This document shows positions 34,119 through 41,685 of a stretch of DNA of 64,000 bases, piece after piece (position 1 is the first letter of the stretch; the number at the start of each line of letters is the position of its first letter). Position numbers and translations under genes: made by a program. Origin of the DNA: JAFGBI01 sp964480725 (GTDB lineage: Bacteria; Myxococcota_A; Polyangia; Polyangiales; Polyangiaceae); contig CAYZQO010000019.1 of the NCBI GenBank assembly GCA_964480725.1, positions 1-64,000 on the forward strand, in the 5' to 3' direction. The notes beneath the pieces were generated by a model that was given only the letters and a program-made list of their open reading frames with translations, had not been told where the DNA came from and made no database searches.

Positions 34119-36197
34119 TCAGTTCCTCCCCGAGGCGTCGCCCACGACGCGCGCCTCGAGCTCGAACCCGGTGAGGGTGCGGGCCACCTCGCTCACGCTC
34201 CCGGTCCCGTCCAGATCGATGAAGGTGATCCGCCCGCCCACGTGCGCTTGGGCGATGAAGGCGCGGCGCGCCACCGGCACCAGGCCGGTGGCCGTCGGCG
34301 GGCTCGCCAGGTCGAAGCGATCCACCTGCAGCTCGGGCATCCGCACGAGATAGGCGCCGTACACGCCGGTCAGCTCGTCGCGCACGGTGACGATGCCGCG
34401 CGTGCTCGGGCTCGGGGCGAGCGCGACCGCGACGGGCGGCGCGTCCGTCCCCTGGACGCGCGGCGGGGCGATCGCGTCGATGGGGACCACCGCGAAGGCG
34501 CCCGGCAACACGCTCGTCCCGGGCACCGGGTCGAGCAGCGCGATGGCGTGCAGGGCGTCGGGGGCCGGGTACACCGAGCGGATGGGGTTGATCAGGGCCA
34601 CCGCGCGTGACGTGAGGTAGTCGGCCCCGGGACGGGTATCGAGGATGGTGAGCACGTCGCTCGGCGTCGCGTTGGTGTAGAGCAGAGCGCGCTCGCCCTC
34701 GATCGAGGCCGAGACGCTCCCGACCACCACGTCCTCGATCGCCACGCGGTCGAAGCGGGTCGGGTCGTCGAAGATCTCGGGGATCGACAGGATGAAGATC
34801 TCGCTGGTGTTCGGCGCGGCGGGCCCCGTCGGCCCCGACCCGGCGCCGCTCGCCCCGGCAGCGCCGCTCGCCCCGCCACCCATGCCCGGGACGCCCGCGG
34901 CCCCCGCGACGACACCACCGCCGCTCGGTGACCCCGCCGCTGCCGGCGGCGCGCCGGCGAAGCCGGCGCCGGGAGCCCCCGAGCCCGCGACCCCGAGCGC
35001 CGCCCCTCCGGCGCCAGCGACGCCGGCGCCAGCGAGGCCGCCCGCGCCGGGATCCCCGCCGCTCCCGCCGGTGACCGAGACGCCGCCGGTTCCCGGGACT
35101 CCGCCCGCGCCACCCGTGGCAGGCGCGCCCGCGCTGCCCCCGCCGCCCGTCCCCCCGGTCCCACCCCCCACGGCGGGGACGACGGAGCGTACGACGGCGA
35201 TCGCGCGCGAGCCGTCGGCGATGAGATCGAGGTCGGTGACCGGCCCCGAGAGCTCGAGGTCGCGCCGCTCCCCGGTGGCCAGCGCCCAGATCTCGACCGA
35301 CCGCGAGCCGTCGCGCCGCACCAATGCGAAGCGACCGTCCGGGGTGATGGCGACGTCGCGCGCCGACGCGCCAACCACCGCGGCCGCGTCGGGCTCGAGC
35401 CAGAGGTCCTGGACCACGTACGGCGCCGCCGGATCGAGGGCGATCTCGGTGATCCCGGCGTCGGTGACGACGAACAGGCGCTCCTCGTCGTCGGTCAGGA
35501 ACAGGCGCGCGGGCCGGTAGCCCACGCTCAGGCGGAAGGCCCGCGGCGGGTCGGGCTCGGCCCCCTCGCGGGGTGGGTCAGGAACGGCGATCACCGTGAT
35601 GTCTTGGAAGCCCTCGGTCGGGTCGACGCCGCCAGCCACCTCTTCGGCGTTGGTCCAGGCCACCACCCAGCGACCCGAAGCGCTCACGGCCCAGGAGTTG
35701 ACGCGCGGCTGGAGGGGCACGCGTTGCTCGAAGACCCCCCCCTCGACGGCGGTGAGCAGCGAGGCGTCGTTGCCCGCGACGTTCGCCACGATGGCGCGGT
35801 TGGCCTCGTCGCTCTCCGGGCTCGGAATGGCCGCGATGTAGGTGGGCGCCCGGCCCACCTCGACCGCGCTGACGGTCAGATCGACCGCGTCCACCAGGGC
35901 GACCCGATCGCTCGCCGGGTTGGCGGCCCACACGAGGCGCCCGGTCGCGACCGGTGCCTTGAAGGTCGGCTCCACCTCCTTCTCGGGGGGGAGCGAGGGG
36001 ATCACGACGGAGGGGTCCTCCCCCTCGGCGATCATGCTCTGCCCCCCTACTCCCGTGTAGCTCGGGCCGCCGAAGTTGGCGTCGTCACCCTTCGACTCCC
36101 CGTAGCCCGGAGACTCGGCGCTTCCATCCATGGCGCATTGCCAGAGCCCCGCGGCGCAGAGCGCCACCAGGATCGAGGTCGAGGATGCCCGTCTCAC
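34119..36197 (-). CDS. Lipoprotein beta-propeller with Gly-rich insert (paralogue B)
   Basis: 692 residues, lipobox GLWQC. The propeller blocks match paralogue A (LVWAANPASDRVALVDAVDL, DVAITPDGRFALVRRDG, GPVTDLDLIADGSRAIAVVR). Right after the last block an insertion of about 120 residues of Gly/Ala/Pro with GTGGTGGGGSAG-like phrases interrupts the propeller before NTSEIFILSIPEI; paralogue A has only a short link there. GTG 36197 is chosen because GGAGAGG precedes it by 4 bases and the signal starts there. First gene of the operon, divergent from the 36407 barrel gene. Confidence 0.7.
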   Translation of the reverse strand: MRRASSTSILVALCAAGLWQCAMDGSAESPGYGESKGDDANFGGPSYTGVGGQSMIAEGEDPSVVIPSLPPEKEVEPTFKAPVATGRLVWAANPASDRVALVDAVDLTVSAVEVGRAPTYIAAIPSPESDEANRAIVANVAGNDASLLTAVEGGVFEQRVPLQPRVNSWAVSASGRWVVAWTNAEEVAGGVDPTEGFQDITVIAVPDPPREGAEPDPPRAFRLSVGYRPARLFLTDDEERLFVVTDAGITEIALDPAAPYVVQDLWLEPDAAAVVGASARDVAITPDGRFALVRRDGSRSVEIWALATGERRDLELSGPVTDLDLIADGSRAIAVVRSVVPAVGGGTGGTGGGGSAGAPATGGAGGVPGTGGVSVTGGSGGDPGAGGLAGAGVAGAGGAALGVAGSGAPGAGFAGAPPAAAGSPSGGGVVAGAAGVPGMGGGASGAAGASGAGSGPTGPAAPNTSEIFILSIPEIFDDPTRFDRVAIEDVVVGSVSASIEGERALLYTNATPSDVLTILDTRPGADYLTSRAVALINPIRSVYPAPDALHAIALLDPVPGTSVLPGAFAVVPIDAIAPPRVQGTDAPPVAVALAPSPSTRGIVTVRDELTGVYGAYLVRMPELQVDRFDLASPPTATGLVPVARRAFIAQAHVGGRITFIDLDGTGSVSEVARTLTGFELEARVVGDASGRN
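34830..35170. repeat. Gly/Ala/Pro-coding low-complexity insert
   Basis: In-frame GCC/CCG/CCC-rich repetitive DNA inside paralogue B encodes its Gly-rich insert. Paralogue A lacks it, so it was probably gained by repeat expansion. It is a likely spot for strain-to-strain length change. Confidence 0.6.
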
Positions 36198-36406
36198 GTC
36201 GCCTCTCCTTCTCCGCCCGACTGCCCGGGATCGAGCGGACCACGAACGCGCCAGACTGTGCAAGCTCCGGGCCACCGCGATGAACGGCGCTCGTGTGCGT
36301 GAGGTCGTCGGCGCCGGCAGCGCCGACCGCGACAGCCGTGTCACGGCTGCGCCGGTCGTGCCAGGATCGGGTCGAACCCTGGAGCGGTTCGGGTACGCTC
36401 GCCCCC
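36198..36406. promoter_or_regulatory. Divergent envelope control region with 35-bp dyad
   Basis: This 209-base region separates the propeller operon from the divergent barrel gene. Bases 36333-36349 form a perfect 8-bp inverted repeat around one base (CAGCCGTG T CACGGCTG). The flanks CGACCG (36324-36329) and CGGTCG (36353-36358) extend the same symmetry, so 28 of 34 paired bases over 35 bp match. The shared centre suggests a dimeric or tetrameric repressor site, or a strong hairpin in either 5' leader. Confidence 0.5.
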
Positions 36407-38062
36407 GTGGACGGCGAGGCCCCGGGCAGGACGCGATCGCCAGCGGTCAGTGCCCGCCGTGCGGGGCGCGCGGAGCGCCGGGTCATCGGGCTCGCCCTCG
36501 CTGCCGCGGCGCTGGCGCTGCCCCCCGGGCTCGCCGCCGCCGAGCCCTGGTCCGACGAGGACGGGGTGCCGCTCCGCGAGCGAACCCCGCTCGGCCCGCT
36601 CGGCATCGAACTCGGGGCGGAGCTCCGCGCCGAGGCGACGCACGTGGACGAGCTCAATCTCGCGAGCATGGAGCTGACCACCTTCGAGCAGCGGCTCCGC
36701 GCGGACGCGGCGCTGGACGACGGGGATCGGCTGCGCCTGGTGGTGAGCGTGGACGCGCTCGATGGTGTCCCCTGGGGGGCGGCGCGGACGGAGCCGGGCC
36801 CCCGCCTCGAGGGGCCCCGAGCTGGGATTGGGTTCCTAGACGTGGATTACCGGGGCCCGGACGCGGCCACCGATCCGCGCGCCTGGGGGCTCGCCCTTGG
36901 GCCGGCCCCCGCCGCGACCTGGCGCTCCGCCTTCGGGGAAGCGTGGTTGCCGTTCGGGCGGCTCCGCTTCGGGCGACAGCCGGCGGCGAGGGGCACGACG
37001 CTCCTCGGCGCCGACGGGGACGGCCGCCGCAACCGCTTCGGCGTCGACCACGGCGGTGATCGCGTCGATCGCGTCGAGCTCCTCGTCCGACCCCTGGTCC
37101 CCCTGGACGCGCCGCCCGACGAGGAGGAGCGTGGGCTCGGCGTCACGGTGGCCTACGATCGGCTGGAGGCGTCGGCGTCCGGCGCGGGGGTGCGACAGCG
37201 GGCCAGCGCGACGGTGCGCCTGCTCGCGCTGCTGCCGACCGTGGAGCAGGTCTTCGACGTCGGGGCGACGGCGCGCGTGCTCTGGGGCGGGGACGGCGAC
37301 GCCGTCGGGAGCGAACTCCAAGGGCTGGTGATGGTTCGGGCCGCGGAGTTTTCGCTCGGGTTCGACGGGGTCTTGGAGCAGGGCGAGTCCGAGCGCGCCG
37401 CGCGGAGCCTGGCGCCACTACTGGGCGTGCCCGTCCGCTCCGCGCGAGTGCGTCGGTGGGGCTCGCGGAGCGTGCTGCGATGGGACTCGACGCGGGTGAC
37501 CGCCTACGTCGAGCTGGACACGGCCTCCGGGGACGGTGACCCGGATCCGGGCTCGGACCTGACTCGTTTCACCTTCCCCCGAGACGCCAACGTGGGGCTC
37601 CTGCTGTTCGAGCGCGTGCTGCAGTACGCCTCTGCCCGCGCCGCGGCGGCGGGCGCGGCCCGGCTCGCCGCGGCAGGGCTCCCCGAGGACGCGGCCAACG
37701 CGGTCGCAACCCACGGGGCCTTCACCAGCGCCGTTGCGCTGTTCCCCCAGGTGGACGTCCGCCCCCACCGCGCGCTGCTCTTGCGCGCCGGCGTGCTCCT
37801 GGCGTGGGCGCCCGAGCCGCTGGTCGACCCCGTGCGCTCCTCACCCCCCGCGCCAGGGACGGCGGGGGTGAACCTGCGCGGCGGCGCGCCCGGCCGCTAC
37901 TACGGCACCGAGCTCGACCTGCGCGCCCGCCTCGCCATCCGCGCGCGGTGCCTCTTCGATCTCGAAGGGGCGCTGCTCGATCCGGGCGATGCGCTCGCCG
38001 ACGCGGCGGGGCGGGCGGCGACCGCCACGCTCGTCACGGCGCGGGGGACGGTCGCGTTCTGA
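36407..38062 (+). CDS. Predicted outer-membrane porin-like barrel
   Basis: 551 residues with a Sec-type signal (VIGLALAAAALALPPGLAAA, cleaved about residue 45). Amphipathic strands are frequent and the protein ends with TLVTARGTVAF and a terminal Phe. Blocks such as AFGEAWLPFGRLRFGRQPA and the gap between paired Arg/Asp-rich strands resemble porins and alginate-export-like barrels; a transport substrate cannot be inferred. GTG 36407 gives the signal within the first 45 residues. It is divergent from the propeller operon across the dyad and ends at a hairpin. Confidence 0.65.
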   Translation: MDGEAPGRTRSPAVSARRAGRAERRVIGLALAAAALALPPGLAAAEPWSDEDGVPLRERTPLGPLGIELGAELRAEATHVDELNLASMELTTFEQRLRADAALDDGDRLRLVVSVDALDGVPWGAARTEPGPRLEGPRAGIGFLDVDYRGPDAATDPRAWGLALGPAPAATWRSAFGEAWLPFGRLRFGRQPAARGTTLLGADGDGRRNRFGVDHGGDRVDRVELLVRPLVPLDAPPDEEERGLGVTVAYDRLEASASGAGVRQRASATVRLLALLPTVEQVFDVGATARVLWGGDGDAVGSELQGLVMVRAAEFSLGFDGVLEQGESERAARSLAPLLGVPVRSARVRRWGSRSVLRWDSTRVTAYVELDTASGDGDPDPGSDLTRFTFPRDANVGLLLFERVLQYASARAAAAGAARLAAAGLPEDAANAVATHGAFTSAVALFPQVDVRPHRALLLRAGVLLAWAPEPLVDPVRSSPPAPGTAGVNLRGGAPGRYYGTELDLRARLAIRARCLFDLEGALLDPGDALADAAGRAATATLVTARGTVAF

Positions 38063-38068
38063 TCCGAG

Positions 38069-38093
38069 CGCGCGGGGTACCCAACCCTGCGCG
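38069..38093 (+). terminator. Terminator hairpin after barrel gene
   Basis: A 10-bp stem with one G-T pair (38069-38078 with 38084-38093) and 5-base loop begins 7 bases after the stop codon of the porin-like gene. No clear T-tract follows. Confidence 0.5.
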
Positions 38094-38113
38094 GGCGGTG
38101 TAAGAGTCGCGGC

Positions 38114-38548
38114 GTGCCCACCTGCTACCTGCTCGCGATCGCCCTGGGATCGTCGCTCGACCAGCAGTCGAACAACATCACTCTTTTCAACCTCGTCGAG
38201 CAGGTCAACGTGCCCCCGCGGGTGAGCCGCAGCGCCCGCTCCCTGATCCCGCTCGAGATCCACGCCTACTTCCGCCTGACCGGGGACGAGCTCCGGCAGC
38301 CGTTCGAGGTGCGCTACGTGCTGGTGGCGCGAACCGGCCTCGAAACCTACTCCGACGTGACCGTGCTGACGTCCATCTCGCCGCGCTTCCGGACGCGGAC
38401 CTTCGGCGTGCCGCTTCCCCCCGTCGCCGACCAGTACGACCTGCGCCTCGAGTGGCGGCGCTCGAGCCGCGATCCGTGGCGGCGCGACCCCGTGAGCTGG
38501 CCCCTGACCATCACCGAGCAGGTCCCGGCGCCAACGGTGACCCATTGA
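38114..38548 (+). CDS. Small hypothetical protein (DUF6941-like)
   Basis: 144 residues starting at GTG 38114. Motifs include SNNITLFNLVEQVNVPP, IPLEIHAYFRLTGDE and a C-terminal strand set (TFGVPLPPVADQYDLRLEWR). This pattern resembles a small cytoplasmic beta-sandwich family found in varied bacteria (DUF6941-like), with no established role. Its stop overlaps the folB TTG start by 4 bp (TTGA), suggesting coupling, although no link to folate chemistry is known. Confidence 0.6.
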   Translation: MPTCYLLAIALGSSLDQQSNNITLFNLVEQVNVPPRVSRSARSLIPLEIHAYFRLTGDELRQPFEVRYVLVARTGLETYSDVTVLTSISPRFRTRTFGVPLPPVADQYDLRLEWRRSSRDPWRRDPVSWPLTITEQVPAPTVTH

Positions 38549-39282
38549 CCCGGGACGTCGAACCACCCCCCACGCGCCTGGGCCTGGACGCGATCCTGAT
38601 CGAGGGACTCGAGCTCGACTGCATCGTGGGGCTCCGGCCGCACGAACGGGTCCGCGAGCAGCCGGTGGTGCTGGATCTCGAACTCGGGCTGTCGCTCGCC
38701 CCGGCGGGGCGTTCGGGCCGCATGGCGCACACCTGCGACTACGACCTGGTCGCGGACTCGGTGCGGTCCCTGCTCGCGTTCCGGAAGTACCACCTCGTCG
38801 AGGCCGCGACCGAGGAGCTGGCGGCGATGCTGCTCGGCCTGCACCCAGCGCTCGAGCGGGTCCGGATCCGGATCGCCAAGCCCGCGGCGCTGCTCGGCAG
38901 GGCGCGAAGCGCGGCGGTCCAGATCGAGCGGGTGGCCACGGATTTTCCGCGGCGCCGGCTGCCCCTCGGCGGGGGCGCGCTCGAGGTGCTGCTCGAGACG
39001 CGCGAGGCCGGGCTCTACGCGGTCGCGATCGCTGCGGGCACCGTCGTCGATCGGGGCCTGCGCACGGCGGCCCGCGGCGACGGGCGGCTGGCCACGGCCT
39101 GGGTGGTCCGGGGAACCGTGACCGCCGCGGGCGGGGACGCCGGTCCCGGCGCCGCGATCGATCTGGACACGGCAGCGTCCGTCGGCGGCGGACGGGAAGA
39201 CCCGGCGTTGATCTTCGTCTGCACGACGCCGCCGCTGGAGCTCGGGTCGGTGGGGGCCGAGGCCGACGTTCGCCAGGGGTAG
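38545..39282 (+). CDS. folB: Dihydroneopterin aldolase with extra C-terminal domain
   Basis: Splits 7,8-dihydroneopterin to 6-hydroxymethyl-dihydropterin and glycolaldehyde in folate synthesis. The first 125 residues are FolB: IVGLRPHERVREQ with Glu34, CDYDLVADSV with Tyr66, YHLVEAATEELA, and IRIAKPAALLG with catalytic Lys112. FolB normally ends near 120 residues; here another 115 continue (RRLPLGGGALEVLLETREAG, then WVVRGTVTAAGGDA and LIFVCTTPPLEL), beta-rich and perhaps cupin-like. TTG 38545 is inferred from the 4-bp overlap (TTGA), as no ATG or GTG lies upstream of the domain in a suitable place. Confidence 0.85.
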   Translation: MTRDVEPPPTRLGLDAILIEGLELDCIVGLRPHERVREQPVVLDLELGLSLAPAGRSGRMAHTCDYDLVADSVRSLLAFRKYHLVEAATEELAAMLLGLHPALERVRIRIAKPAALLGRARSAAVQIERVATDFPRRRLPLGGGALEVLLETREAGLYAVAIAAGTVVDRGLRTAARGDGRLATAWVVRGTVTAAGGDAGPGAAIDLDTAASVGGGREDPALIFVCTTPPLELGSVGAEADVRQG

Positions 39283-39409
39283 CGGCGCCGTGCCACGGCG
39301 GCGACATCGCTCGGGATCTCCAGGGGCGCTCGGGTGGGGTTCCCGCCGCGCGGTTTCGCCGTAGACTGCGCGCCCCGCGGCCCGGCGAGGGGCGGGCTCG
39401 GAGTGCGAC

Positions 39410-39676
39410 ATGGTCCAGCAACGGCAGAGCGTGTGGCCGCCGCGGCCCGGTTCGGGCGGAGGTGACGCGGGTGAGTTGCCCGCGCTCCCGACCGTGGCCG
39501 ATCGAGAGCCGGTGGGCGCGCAGGAGAACGGTCCGGAGGCGGAGGGATCGTGGGACGAATGGGACAACTCGCCGACGCAGGTGGAGTGGATCCTGCCGGT
39601 CGGACCAGCGTTCGACGACCTCGAAGACGAGGACGCACCGGACACGATCCCCACGCCGCCGCCGGACCCGGAGTGA
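39410..39676 (+). CDS. Small acidic Pro-rich protein
   Basis: 88 residues, strongly acidic and Pro-rich (EGSWDEWDNSPTQVEWILP, then DDLEDEDAPDTIPTPPPD), without signal or membrane helix. It is probably disordered. Reality is supported by the 4-bp GTGA overlap of its stop with the next start, and by its place as the first of three coupled genes. The function is unknown; it could regulate or partner the membrane protein next to it. Confidence 0.5.
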   Translation: MVQQRQSVWPPRPGSGGGDAGELPALPTVADREPVGAQENGPEAEGSWDEWDNSPTQVEWILPVGPAFDDLEDEDAPDTIPTPPPDPE

Positions 39677-40854
39677 GGCCCGTCCCCTCCGGTGGGCGAC
39701 CAACCGCGGCGCGGGAGCCGGGCCTCGACGTCTTCCGCGGCGCCGCCGTCCTGCTGATGTTCGTCGTGCACGCGCGGCGCCTGCAACCGTCGCGCGCCTT
39801 CTCCGGCGTCGATGCGCTGGCAGCGGCCGCGCTCGACGGGCTCTTCTGGGCGGAGCCCTTCATCGCCGCGAGCTTCCTCGCCATCGCTGGCACCAGCCTC
39901 GTCCTCGCCCGCGACCGGGTGCCCACGCGGGCGAGGTGGTGGCGACGGATCGTGGTGCGCGCCGCCATGCTGTACCTGCTCGCGGTCGCGCTCTTCGTCC
40001 CCCAGTTCGGGGTGGCGCTGCCGGACCTCGCGCTGTCCCCGGGGATCCTCTCGGTGATCGCGATCGCCACGACGCTGGTGGGCGGGGCGCTCGCCCTGGC
40101 GCGACCGGTTCCCCTGCTCGGGACGCTGGTGGGCGGCTCGCTCCTCCTGACGTGGCTTCTGGAGCGGACGGGCACGTGCGTCTCCGGGCTCAACGCCGGA
40201 CCGGGCGGCGCCGTGCCACTGGTGGGCTTCACCGCCGTCGGCGCGCTCCTCGGGATCGCACTCCTTCGGCATGGCGTCCGAGCGCTGGGCGTCGCGACAG
40301 CCCTCACGGCGACCGGCGCCGTGGTGGTGGGCGCGCTCGGCGCCCCCTGGACCTCGCGCTGCGAGTCGCTCTACCCCGCGCACCAAGGACTCGTGGCTGG
40401 CCTCGAGCTCTTCGGTCCGGCGCCGGGCCAACGCGCGATTGCCTTCTGGAATCACTCGGCTGCGGGCTTCTGCGGGCTCGTTCCCGCTGTGACCGGCGCG
40501 CTCTGGCTCGCCCTCACCCTCCCCTGGCCGAGCCGCGGCCCGCTCACCGGTGGAGGCCTCGTCGCCCTCATCGGCCGACACGCCCTGCTGGCCTATGTCG
40601 GACACCTCATTCTGCTCGGACTACTGGAATTGTCCGGTCTTACGCCAAGAACTCCGACCGCCACCTGCGCCCTCATCGGGAGCCTCGGTGCGGCCGCTGC
40701 GCTGGGGAGCGCTGCGCTCGAGGCGCGCGGGCGCAACAGGCCGCGCCAAACCGAGGCGACACGCAGCGAGGGCGGAGGCCGATCCCGGCTGCCCGACGGG
40801 CCCGGGGGCGTGGTAGCGTCCGACCCCGCAGACTCGTCGGAGGAAAGCCCATGA
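39673..40854 (+). CDS. DUF1624/HGSNAT-like multi-pass membrane acyltransferase
   Basis: 393 residues with about ten membrane helices. REPGLDVFRGAAVLLMFVVH has the DxxRG motif of heparan-alpha-glucosaminide N-acetyltransferase-like (DUF1624) and acyltransferase-3-type proteins. Further in, FWAEPFIAASFLAIAGTSLVLAR and HALLAYVGHLILLGLL are typical. Such proteins carry acyl groups across membranes to sugars or lipids, though the catalytic His is not certain here. GTG 39673 overlaps the previous stop by 4 bp. ATG of the next gene also overlaps its stop, so it is the middle of a coupled trio. Confidence 0.7.
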   Translation: MRPVPSGGRPTAAREPGLDVFRGAAVLLMFVVHARRLQPSRAFSGVDALAAAALDGLFWAEPFIAASFLAIAGTSLVLARDRVPTRARWWRRIVVRAAMLYLLAVALFVPQFGVALPDLALSPGILSVIAIATTLVGGALALARPVPLLGTLVGGSLLLTWLLERTGTCVSGLNAGPGGAVPLVGFTAVGALLGIALLRHGVRALGVATALTATGAVVVGALGAPWTSRCESLYPAHQGLVAGLELFGPAPGQRAIAFWNHSAAGFCGLVPAVTGALWLALTLPWPSRGPLTGGGLVALIGRHALLAYVGHLILLGLLELSGLTPRTPTATCALIGSLGAAAALGSAALEARGRNRPRQTEATRSEGGGRSRLPDGPGGVVASDPADSSEESP

Positions 40855-41672
40855 AGACCCCCGCTCGAAAGCAACTCGGGACCCGACTGTTCGCGCTGGT
40901 CGCGGTCCTCTTCGCCACGCTCTTCGCCTCCACCGCCCTCGCGTACGGCACGGTGAAGTGGAAGAAGCTCCTCATCAAGGAGGACGTCGCCGGGACCCAG
41001 AGCTCCTGGAAGATCGAGCTCGAGTTCTACCTCCCCAAGCCCCCGGACATGGCGATGCTGCCGGTGAAGTTCGAGTTCATGCCCACCGTGTACTACGAGC
41101 GCTTTCAGGACGACAGCTCGCCCAGCGTGCAGACGCGGAGCGTCCCGCTGGTTGGGCAGCAGGCCATCATCGAGAGCGTGGATCTCGGGTTCATGGATCC
41201 GGGGACGGGCAAGATCGAGAATCGCACGCGCTTCGCCTTCCGCATCACCCGCGCCCATGGGTTCCAGGGCGGGGAGTACCGCGTCACCATCCGTGACGGG
41301 CGCAACGGGCAGGTCCTTGGCGCGCCGGTGACGCTCAAGCTCGAGGGCGAGAACGAGGTCATCGACCGCCGCGCCATGGTGTTCGCCGGCAACGACAAGA
41401 AGAAGGAAGAGCCGGAGAAGAAGGGCGGCGGTGACGACGGCGACGACGCGGCGGCCTCCGACGCGCCCATGGACACGGGCGGAGAGGACGACACAGACTG
41501 GCAGGAGGTGGACCGCCGCGACGAGGCGCTCCCACCGCCCGAGGGCGTGCGCAAGGGCCATGGCTGCGGCTGCCGCGTGAACGAAGACGGTCACCCGGGC
41601 GCGCTGGTAGCCCCCTTGCTGCTCGGCCTCGCGCTGGCCGGTCGCCGCTGGCAACGTCGCCGCGCGGCGTGA
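40851..41672 (+). CDS. MYXO-CTERM-tagged secreted protein
   Basis: 273 residues; GGAGG lies about 7 bases before ATG 40851, which overlaps the upstream stop (ATGA). A signal sequence (ending STALA, about residue 31) precedes a 130-residue beta domain (WKIELEFYLPKPPDMAMLP, VPLVGQQAIIESVDLGFMDP, REYRVTIRDG-like). A Lys/Asp/Glu-rich linker follows. The C-terminus is GHGCGCRV, a hydrophobic helix (GALVAPLLLGLALAG) and RRWQRRRAA, the layout of the MYXO-CTERM surface-sorting tail handled by myxosortase. The protein is likely surface-anchored or processed at the Cys-rich motif. Confidence 0.8.
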   Translation: MKTPARKQLGTRLFALVAVLFATLFASTALAYGTVKWKKLLIKEDVAGTQSSWKIELEFYLPKPPDMAMLPVKFEFMPTVYYERFQDDSSPSVQTRSVPLVGQQAIIESVDLGFMDPGTGKIENRTRFAFRITRAHGFQGGEYRVTIRDGRNGQVLGAPVTLKLEGENEVIDRRAMVFAGNDKKKEEPEKKGGGDDGDDAAASDAPMDTGGEDDTDWQEVDRRDEALPPPEGVRKGHGCGCRVNEDGHPGALVAPLLLGLALAGRRWQRRRAA

Positions 41673-41685
41673 AGACCGCAACGGC

